Assembly: GCF_000515215.1 (NCBI RefSeq)
Contig: NZ_KI911557.1
Coordinates: 3,839,741-3,903,740, forward strand
Source: Methylomonas sp. 11b
GTDB lineage: Bacteria > Pseudomonadota > Gammaproteobacteria > Methylococcales > Methylomonadaceae
Length of the DNA stretch: 64,000 nucleotides
Direction of reading: 5' to 3'
The position numbers were made by a program, and so were the translations under genes. Below, piece after piece: positions 45,994 through 52,756 of this stretch. Positions within the stretch are counted from its first letter, which is position 1. The number at the start of each line of letters is the position of its first letter. Below the pieces are notes generated by a model. It did not search any database. It had not been told where the DNA came from and worked only from the letters and a program-made list of their open reading frames with translations.

Positions 45994-46572
45994 ATGTTTA
46001 CCTATTTAAAACCCGCAGCGATGATGTTATTCCTCTTGACCCTGGTCACCGGCGCCGCTTATCCGGCCCTGGTCACGGTCTTGGCCCAAATGCTGTTTAA
46101 CGATCAAGCTAACGGCAGTTTGATCCAGGATGACAAAGGCCAACTGATTGGTTCGGAACTGATCGGCCAAACCTTTAGCGGGCCGAAATACTTCTGGAGC
46201 CGCCCGTCGGCGACCGGGCCCTACAGTTACAACGCCGCTGCCTCCAGCGGCTCCAACCTGGGGCCGACCAATCCGGCGTTGACCGACGCCGTCGCGGCCC
46301 GTATTCAAGCCTTGAAAGAGGCCGATCCTGACAATAAAGCGCCGGTGCCGGTGGATTTGATTACCGCCTCCGGCAGCGGCCTCGATCCACACATCAGCAT
46401 CGCCGCAGCGGAATACCAGATTAAACGTATCGCCAAGGTCCGCAAAATCGATACAGCGAAGCTACAGGCACTTGTTGATGCTCACACCGAAGGGCGGCAA
46501 TGGCTGGTGTTTGGCGAACCTAGAGTCAACGTCTTGAAATTGAATCTGGCGTTGGATAGAGCGGGCCGCTAA
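45994..46572 (+). CDS. kdpC: Potassium-transporting ATPase subunit KdpC
   Basis: The 192 aa accessory subunit has one N-terminal membrane helix and a periplasmic domain. The conserved motifs are GSELIGQTFSGPKYFWSRPSAT and the DPHIS region SGSGLDPHISIAAAEYQ. It ends the structural operon. The 222 bp before the IS element contain no gene I can support. kdpD, which normally follows, is displaced by about 6.2 kb. Confidence 0.97.
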   Translation: MFTYLKPAAMMLFLLTLVTGAAYPALVTVLAQMLFNDQANGSLIQDDKGQLIGSELIGQTFSGPKYFWSRPSATGPYSYNAAASSGSNLGPTNPALTDAVAARIQALKEADPDNKAPVPVDLITASGSGLDPHISIAAAEYQIKRIAKVRKIDTAKLQALVDAHTEGRQWLVFGEPRVNVLKLNLALDRAGR

Positions 46573-46794
46573 TTGAAAATATGATTGGGGCATGAGTAAC
46601 ATCGACATATGAGTGCATTTGGTAATCCTCAACCGGTATCAATGTCTGCATCCTGGCGTTCTCGAAGAGCTGCGCGTACTACCTTAGCCAGAAAACCTAT
46701 TCGATATGTTACGAAATGCAAACGCGCGGCGAAGCTGAATGATCCGTCCAATTCGATTTGGCGAATGGACAAATCGTCGCGTTCACTAGCTTGA

Positions 46795-48130
46795 GAGGGT
46801 GTAAGAATTTTTGTGTAAACGGCCCTGAGGTAGGAAACTACCGATCCTGACAAGGAGGAAACCATGACCGTATCATCAAAAGCCATACCGGATGACCTAC
46901 TCGACGCCTTGATGTCGCACTATCAAAAACCCGAGGACCTGATCGGTGCCAATGGTCTGCTGAAGCAGTTGACCAAAGCGATAGTCGAACGGGCCCTGGA
47001 AGCGGAAATGACCGCGCACTTGGGCCACGGTAAGCATGAGGCGGTGACCAACGCCAGCAGCAATGCCCGAAACGGCAAAAGCCGGAAAACGCTGAAAGGT
47101 GACTTCGGCGACTTGCCTATCGAGATTCCCCGCGACCGTCATGGCGAATTCGAACCGCAGATCATTCCTAAGCATCAACGGCGCTGGACCGGTTTCGACG
47201 ATAAGATCATTTCGTTATATGCCCGAGGACTGACGGTACGGGAAATCCAAGCCCATTTATTCGAGCTTTACGGCACCGAGGTATCCCCCACCTTGATTTC
47301 CTCGGTGACCGACGCGGTACTCGAAGAGGTGGGCGTCTGGCAAAGCCGCCCGCTGGATCCGATTTACCCGATTGTGTACCTCGACTGTCTGCATACCAAA
47401 GTGCGCGATAGTGGCAGCGTGCGGGTCAAGGCCGTCTATCTGGCCATCGGTGTCAATCTGGACGGCCACAAAGAAGTGCTGGGGCTGTGGATTGCCCAAA
47501 GCGAAGGCGCCAAATTTTGGTTGCAAGTGGTCACCGAGCTCAAGAACCGTGGCGTCAACGACATCTTTATCGCCTGTGTCGATGGTCTGAAGGGATTTCC
47601 GGAGGCTATCGAAACCGTGTTTCCCAAAGCGGCCGTTCAACTGTGTATTGTCCACTTGGTCCGTCATAGCCTCAACTATGTCAGCTACAAAAGGCGCCAG
47701 TCGGTTGCCGACGACCTCAAGCAGATTTATCGAGCCGCAACGGCGAGGGAAGCCGAGCAAAAGCTGACCGAATTCGAGGCCAACTGGCTGGAGACCTATC
47801 CCACGATCGCCCCCATCTGGCGACGAAACTGGGGGCACATCATCCCTTTTTTTGACTATCCGCCCGAGATTCGCAAGGTGATCTACACCACCAATACCAT
47901 CGAATCGGTGAATCGAAGTCTGAGAAAAATCATGAAAAACCGCGCGGTCTTCCCCAGTGATGACGCCTTGTCCAAACTGCTCTATTTGGCGTTGCGCAAT
48001 ATCAGCCAAAATTGGACCATGCCCGTCTACGATTGGAAAGCCGCTTTGAATCGGTTTAGTATTCAGTTCGAAGATCGCTTCCCTAGCCATTAAACCAAAC
48101 TACCGTTTACACAAAATTTGGGACACTCCC
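46795..48130 (+). mobile_element. IS256-family insertion sequence
   Basis: Imperfect 28 bp terminal inverted repeats at 46795-46822 and 48103-48130 agree at 22 of 28 positions and share the inner end TTTTGTGTAAACGG. They bracket a single intact transposase. The element is about 1.34 kb, normal for IS256. No clear 8-9 bp target duplication is visible (TAGCTTGA on the left, ATTTAAGC on the right). This suggests an old insertion or later rearrangement of one flank. Confidence 0.88.
46864..48093 (+). CDS. IS256-family DDE transposase
   Basis: The 409 aa Mutator-type transposase is full length. The family pattern is clear: RNGKSRKTLKGDFGDLPIEIPRD, IISLYARGLTVREIQAHL, then the catalytic Asp region YLDCLHTKVRD. 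FIACVDGLKGFPEAIETVFP and the glutamate region TTNTIESVNRSLRK follow. AGGAGG lies just before the ATG. No frameshift is seen, so it may be active. Confidence 0.95.
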   Translation: MTVSSKAIPDDLLDALMSHYQKPEDLIGANGLLKQLTKAIVERALEAEMTAHLGHGKHEAVTNASSNARNGKSRKTLKGDFGDLPIEIPRDRHGEFEPQIIPKHQRRWTGFDDKIISLYARGLTVREIQAHLFELYGTEVSPTLISSVTDAVLEEVGVWQSRPLDPIYPIVYLDCLHTKVRDSGSVRVKAVYLAIGVNLDGHKEVLGLWIAQSEGAKFWLQVVTELKNRGVNDIFIACVDGLKGFPEAIETVFPKAAVQLCIVHLVRHSLNYVSYKRRQSVADDLKQIYRAATAREAEQKLTEFEANWLETYPTIAPIWRRNWGHIIPFFDYPPEIRKVIYTTNTIESVNRSLRKIMKNRAVFPSDDALSKLLYLALRNISQNWTMPVYDWKAALNRFSIQFEDRFPSH

Positions 48131-48648
48131 ATTTAAGCTCGCGCATGCGGTCTTTGTGCTATCGCAGTAAAGCTTTTTACCTTGCCCGCAAGCCTGCAAA
48201 GCCCTGCGGCAACGCGTTTTGGTTTGCGTCCAAGCGAGCGAAACTTTAGCGAATAGCAAAATGCGACTAGCGCGAGGCTTCAAGGCCTGTGGTTGAGGGG
48301 AGAAGCCTTATCCCTTAGAAAATCAGGCCCGGCACTGTCCAACCGTCCCGGAATTGCATGTGATCGATCAATGTATTGCTGGCAGACTTACGTGGCTATC
48401 GGCCAAAACCCGACCGTCGAGAGCAGCATCCAATTTAAATAGTTAGGTCATTCTAAGACCCAGTTGACTGTCCGCTATTCGGCGAGCAAATTGAGATTAT
48501 CACTACCTCATCCGGACCATAGCTGACCACTACGCTTCGACCGTTAATGGCGACGATGAATGAATACCGGACATTAATCAGCTATTATTAATGCTTAACT
48601 ACAAGGCCTAAACCTTACAATTACACCAGTCTATTACTTGCGAGAAGT
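48131..48648. other. Gene-free stretch right of the IS element
   Basis: No supported ORF, tRNA or clear repeat in about 520 bp. An ATTAAT...ATTAAT inverted pair (about 48571-48590) near the downstream gene may belong to its promoter region. The stretch could be decayed accessory DNA. Confidence 0.4.
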
Positions 48649-49602
48649 ATGACATCCATTGATTTTAAAAATGCGTTTTATATCAAGCTAGGTCAAGGCG
48701 GTGATTGGGAAGCCAAAAGTTTGCCCGACAACAAACTCAGATTCGGTTGGGAAGAACAGACAGTTGATGACATCAATTCCAGAAGCTGGGAAAGGATAGA
48801 AAATCAGCTTCGTTCTGCACATAAAGGGCCGCAAGGCGGGGCCACTCGCGCGCTAAACGGATTGCGCCGCATTGTTGAATCCGACGAGACGGATATTTGG
48901 ATCACGTTTTCCCAAAACAAGCTTTGGTGGACCCGAGTCGAACAGTCTTCACCAGTGGAAAAGGACGATACTTCGAAGTTCCGAAAAGTCCAAGGCTGGA
49001 GTGATAAGAATGCGAGCGGAGCAACTCTTTTCACCAATGGTTTACCTGGTCGATTGGCAATGCTGCAAGGATACAGGTGGACAACCTGTGCTGTAAAGGA
49101 TGAACAAATTCCGCTTTTGCGTAACCTTCTGAACAATACGCCGGGCAACTTGGCTGAATCAATTCGTTTACACCGGTTAGCGTTGGAGAACAGTTTGATC
49201 TTTGCCATCAAAGAATTGCATTGGAAGGATTTTGAAACATTCGTTGATTTGATTTTTCGAAACGCTGGTTGGTTGCGAGTGAGTATTTTGGGCCAACATG
49301 AGAAAGCCTATGACATTGCTCTTGTAGAGCCCATTACAGGTGACCGTTACGTTGTACAGATCAAATCACAAGCAGGATTGGCGGACTTAAAGAAACTAGA
49401 AGAAAGCTTTTCCGACCAAGACTATCGATATATTTATTTTGCGGTGCATTCGCCAGCCAAGGATCTGGAATCCGTCTCCAATATTCCGAACCATATTAAG
49501 TTTTTAAGCGTGAACAAATTGGCCGAAATGGCCGTAAAAGCCGGATTGGTGACTTGGCTGCAAGAAAAGGTTTTTTCGGTAAGCCGTTCGTTTAGCCCAT
49601 AG
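48649..49602 (+). CDS. PD-(D/E)XK-type (Mrr-like) nuclease, putative defence gene
   Basis: The 317 aa protein has two parts. Residues 1-150 form an unassigned domain (DWEAKSLPDNKLRFGWEEQT, then WITFSQNKLWWTRVE) that could be a modified-base or nucleotide reader. Residues about 185-295 look like an Mrr-type restriction endonuclease fold: Glu196 in DFETFVDLIF, Asp222 in AYDIALVEP, and the QIK motif (Gln237, Lys239) in RYVVQIKSQAG. A modification-dependent restriction enzyme or other defence nuclease is inferred. No methylase is adjacent. Codon use appears more AT-rich than in the kdp genes. Confidence 0.6.
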   Translation: MTSIDFKNAFYIKLGQGGDWEAKSLPDNKLRFGWEEQTVDDINSRSWERIENQLRSAHKGPQGGATRALNGLRRIVESDETDIWITFSQNKLWWTRVEQSSPVEKDDTSKFRKVQGWSDKNASGATLFTNGLPGRLAMLQGYRWTTCAVKDEQIPLLRNLLNNTPGNLAESIRLHRLALENSLIFAIKELHWKDFETFVDLIFRNAGWLRVSILGQHEKAYDIALVEPITGDRYVVQIKSQAGLADLKKLEESFSDQDYRYIYFAVHSPAKDLESVSNIPNHIKFLSVNKLAEMAVKAGLVTWLQEKVFSVSRSFSP

Positions 49603-49764
49603 ACTGGATTTCACTTAGGTTTGCCCAGGCTACGGCTAAACATTAGACTTGTCGGTGTTGATTGAATGGCGGCGATAAGACTATTACCGGCCATTATTTC
49701 AGCCGCCATCCACCGGAGTATAGGCGGCGCAGCTCCGGCTTTCTATTTACGATAAAGGGGAAAC

Positions 49765-51054
49765 GTGGGTACAGAGATCACGCTCGATGTGGCCGGGGTA
49801 TCGGTCACGTACAGCAAGAACCATCGTGGAATTGATCATGGCTCTATTTTTCAGGAAAAAGATCGAAAAGCGATAGAAAGTAACCAGCTCAACTACGATT
49901 GGTATCGAGAGAATGGTGAAGACCCAACTCTTTCCGAGATGGCTTTCATGCGTCCGCTTAAGCATGTAGCTCCGCGCCTCGAACTGCTAGGCTTCAATCT
50001 GGAACGCGTCCGCCGAGAATATGATGCCGTCGCGAAAGGCTGGCTAGAGGAGAGGCCGTCTTTTCAAGATGATGAGCCCATTCCTGACCTGATGAGCTTT
50101 GCGGAGTTTTGCAAATTTGTTACCTCACACCCGCTCGATAGTCTCGACGACACCTTTATCATGGGTACGGACAGCGCAAGCGAAAAGATGATCCGAGGCC
50201 GATTTGATGGAATGCAGTTTGAGCGAATTCCCGCCTACCGTTCTTATGACAACGACGCATATTCGGAGCGAAGCTTTTTCGGCGGGTTGGTAGGCATCCT
50301 TCACCCGTATTCGGTCCTGCGCGTCTTGGCGGAGGCGAACGAGGACGCTCCTGTTGTTTGGCAATATGGGCCGTTGGTGGAGGCTGGGTGGGCGACAGAG
50401 AGGGAGTTCGTGCCTCACGCCCGGCGAACCGAGACATTCCTGATCGCTACCGAAGGCAGCTCGGACGTCCATATCTTAAAACATGCGCTCGCGCTGCTGC
50501 GGCCTGGGATCGCGGATTTCTTTCGCTTCATCGACGTTAGCGAAAGCCATCCATTTTCGGGTACAGGCAGCCTAGTTAAGTTCGCTGAAGGGCTCGCTAA
50601 GATAGACGTCCAGAACCAGCTGATTTTCGTATTTGACAATGACGCTGAGGGGCTCGATGCCCATCAGCGTCTGTCTACGCTCACTATGCCAGCGAACATG
50701 CGTGGGATCATGTTGCCCGAACTCGAGGAATTCCGCCAATTTCCGGCGCAAGGACCCGAGGGACTCCGCGACTCGGATATAAACCGGCGCGCGGCGGCAA
50801 TTGAGTGCTATCTCGACCTCAAGGTCGGCGACCACCCACCAGCCAAAGTGCTCTGGACCAACTACAAAAAAAGCTTAGACACCTATCAGGGGGCGCTCGA
50901 ATACAAGGAGTCCTATAGCAAGGAGTTCTTGAAACAAACTTCTGTAACTTTGGCCGAAGGTGTGTATGACGTTAGTAAGATCGAGTCAGTACTCGATCTG
51001 CTCGTCGCTGAATGTACAGCAATAGCTGTAGATCAATGGGATCCAAATATGTAG
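49765..51054 (+). CDS. HEPN/TOPRIM-associated domain protein, putative defence gene
   Basis: The 429 aa protein starts with GTG behind GGGG. Its N-terminal 95 residues (MGTEITLDVAGVSVTYSKN) resemble the HEPN/Toprim N-terminal domain. A TOPRIM-like nucleotidyl fold follows at about 222-330, with the acidic glutamate in FLIATEGSSDVHILKHAL (Glu230) and the DxD motif in FVFDNDAEGLDAH (Asp291, Asp293). TOPRIM domains of this kind occur in OLD-like and other phage-defence nucleases. It lies 162 bp after the nuclease gene on the same strand. Whether the two act together is inference. Confidence 0.65.
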   Translation: MGTEITLDVAGVSVTYSKNHRGIDHGSIFQEKDRKAIESNQLNYDWYRENGEDPTLSEMAFMRPLKHVAPRLELLGFNLERVRREYDAVAKGWLEERPSFQDDEPIPDLMSFAEFCKFVTSHPLDSLDDTFIMGTDSASEKMIRGRFDGMQFERIPAYRSYDNDAYSERSFFGGLVGILHPYSVLRVLAEANEDAPVVWQYGPLVEAGWATEREFVPHARRTETFLIATEGSSDVHILKHALALLRPGIADFFRFIDVSESHPFSGTGSLVKFAEGLAKIDVQNQLIFVFDNDAEGLDAHQRLSTLTMPANMRGIMLPELEEFRQFPAQGPEGLRDSDINRRAAAIECYLDLKVGDHPPAKVLWTNYKKSLDTYQGALEYKESYSKEFLKQTSVTLAEGVYDVSKIESVLDLLVAECTAIAVDQWDPNM

Positions 51055-51593
51055 ATGAGTTGGTCATCACACCTTGGAAAGAAAGCGTTAGCTGGCTAAG
51101 TAAGGATACGACGCCACAGTTGAGCTTTGTCACTGAATGGCAGCTAGCCGTGATCTCGCAGCCATACAGTTTAAATATTGAATGCCGCCAAGTGGCCGAT
51201 AGGTTGAGGCCACTAACGTCTGCTTTATGGTCCAGCAGTTCGAAGAATCTGTATTTCACTGAATGACCGCTTTGGAGAAACTCGATAGACGGGTTTGGGT
51301 CGATGGGAGCCAATCAATAACATTTTGTTTATCCCCCATGCAATCTTCCCCACGCTATTTCGGATAACTTTTCCCGTTGCATTCAACATAACTTAGGGGG
51401 CGTTTTAACTGGAATATCCCTCCAACATGTTTGCATAAAGAGGCGATTACATTGAGGGTCACTCAGCTGATGCATGCGCTGTTTCGAGGGCCGTTGATTA
51501 TTGCTGGTAGCACTGAGCCAATTAGCCCGTAGTTTCCAAAACCCTCCCGCCGTTATTCCCGAGATCATTGAATTCAGCATTCATCCCGCGAAT
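51055..51593. other. Gene-free stretch right of the TOPRIM gene
   Basis: Short open frames exist on both strands but none has a recognisable product or good ribosome-binding site. This is likely the right flank of the accessory insert before native kdp sequence resumes. Confidence 0.4.
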
Positions 51594-51660
51594 TTTTATA
51601 TTTTCTTTATGTTTATGCTTTGAATATTAACGACCTTTTTACGAGCTTTTTCATAAACTG
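51594..51660 (+). promoter_or_regulatory. Kdp-type promoter, copy 3, ahead of the channel-kdpDE group
   Basis: TTTTATATTTTCTTTATG is followed at the same offset as in copies 1 and 2 by ATTAACGACCTTTTTACG. CATAAA at 51652 lies at the -10 offset. The resemblance stops before the GGACRATTGC element. It lies 29 bp before the 51689 ORF, and would make kdpDE autoregulated if KdpE binds it. Confidence 0.65.
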
Positions 51661-51688
51661 TAGACGTTTTCAACTCCAGGGGTAACCC

Positions 51689-52057
51689 ATGAACGAGCGA
51701 AGTTACGTTGGTATCGACAACACGGATAAAAACGAGTGGATAGTGGTTTTGTGGTGCGAGGGGAAAAGCATTTTTTCCAGACCGTACGGGCATACTCCCG
51801 CCGAACTCGAAGCCTTGGTGCGCTTCATTAACGAACGTTGCGACAGGCCGAAAATCTGTTTGAACCCGACGAATCCGCATGCTTTCGAAGTGGTGAAATA
51901 TATCAGCGGTATCGCTGGCGTCGAAGTGGTGTTGATGTCCAATGCCGGTTTAAGACTGCACCTGGATTGGTTGCCAACAGAATCGACAGCGCCCGTGTTT
52001 CAGGCGAATTCGCGTCGCGCTTATCTGCTGGCCTGCTGCGCCGAACGCATGATTTGA
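51689..52057 (+). CDS. RNase H-fold-like protein resembling the N-terminus of IS110 transposases
   Basis: The 122 aa protein opens YVGIDNTDKNEWIVVLWCEG, the beta-strand/Asp pattern of the RuvC/RNase H-like domain of IS110 transposases. It lacks the rest of a transposase (about 300 aa in total). CAGGGG precedes the ATG and a Kdp-type promoter lies just upstream, so it looks expressed. It may be a transposase remnant or a domesticated domain. It lies 48 bp before the potassium channel gene. Confidence 0.5.
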   Translation: MNERSYVGIDNTDKNEWIVVLWCEGKSIFSRPYGHTPAELEALVRFINERCDRPKICLNPTNPHAFEVVKYISGIAGVEVVLMSNAGLRLHLDWLPTESTAPVFQANSRRAYLLACCAERMI

Positions 52058-52105
52058 TCATGGCGTTACTTAAAGAATCACTGTCCGTATATCGAGAGAA
52101 AAATC

Positions 52106-52636
52106 ATGAGTGGAATAAGCGACTTTTATCAAGCGCTACATTGGGCTAATCACCTACGCGCTGATCTGTTCAAATCCAAACATCTGGGTTACCTGATGCT
52201 GCTGGCGTTGGCTGCGACCTTGACGGTCGGCATGCTGCTATTTTTGATCGACGTCAATATACATTCGCCGCTGGATGGCATTTGGTCGGCTTGGGTAACA
52301 ATGACTCATGTCGGCTATGGTGATGTGGTGCCGGTATCGTTTCTCGGTCGTGTATTGGCGGCGGGATTGATTTTATTGGGTATGGTGTTATTTTCGTTGT
52401 TCACCGCACTGGTCTCGGTGACTTTAATCGGCAGAAATAAGGATATCTTGGGTAGCCTTCCGTTGGGACGCGAAGCGGAGAGCAACCGTTTACAAGGTAG
52501 CCATGAGCTGATTCTCGACGAATTGGCCCAATTGCAACTGCGCATGGAAGTCTTGCAAAAGTTATTGCTGAACAATGCCGGCCATACCAAAACGGCTAGC
52601 CGGACCATCGGCGAAGCAATTGAAGAGTCGGTATGA
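52106..52636 (+). CDS. Two-helix potassium channel protein
   Basis: The 176 aa protein has two transmembrane helices (about 27-49 and 82-106). The pore loop between them has the selectivity filter VGYGD (residues 69-73, in WVTMTHVGYGDVVP). A cytoplasmic helical tail of about 65 residues follows, without an RCK domain. It is an Ion_trans_2-type K+ channel. Its place between a Kdp-type promoter and kdpD suggests regulation with potassium uptake. It might release or equilibrate K+ when Kdp activity is excessive. This is inferred. Confidence 0.85.
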   Translation: MSGISDFYQALHWANHLRADLFKSKHLGYLMLLALAATLTVGMLLFLIDVNIHSPLDGIWSAWVTMTHVGYGDVVPVSFLGRVLAAGLILLGMVLFSLFTALVSVTLIGRNKDILGSLPLGREAESNRLQGSHELILDELAQLQLRMEVLQKLLLNNAGHTKTASRTIGEAIEESV

Positions 52637-52756
52637 CGCGGTTCGAACACAACAGAACTCCTGCTGCGCCATCAGAAATACGTGAGCTAAATGTCCACCA
52701 GCGATAGCTCTTTTTTATACCGACATCCAACTTGCAGCTAACACCGGAAGGCGACG

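Noticed and set aside
46629..46886. 85 aa minus-strand frame spanning the left end of the IS element
   Set aside because: It crosses the IS boundary and part of the transposase start, so it can only be composite. No family recognised.
46787..48138. Target site duplication of the IS256 element
   Set aside because: The 8 bp next to the two inverted repeats differ (TAGCTTGA and ATTTAAGC), so no duplication can be claimed.
50972..51313. 113 aa minus-strand frame over the end of the TOPRIM gene
   Set aside because: It is antisense to the end of a clearly coding gene and has no start signal.
51383..51580. 65 aa minus-strand frame before promoter copy 3
   Set aside because: Composition does not match any family I know. 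There is no ribosome-binding site.
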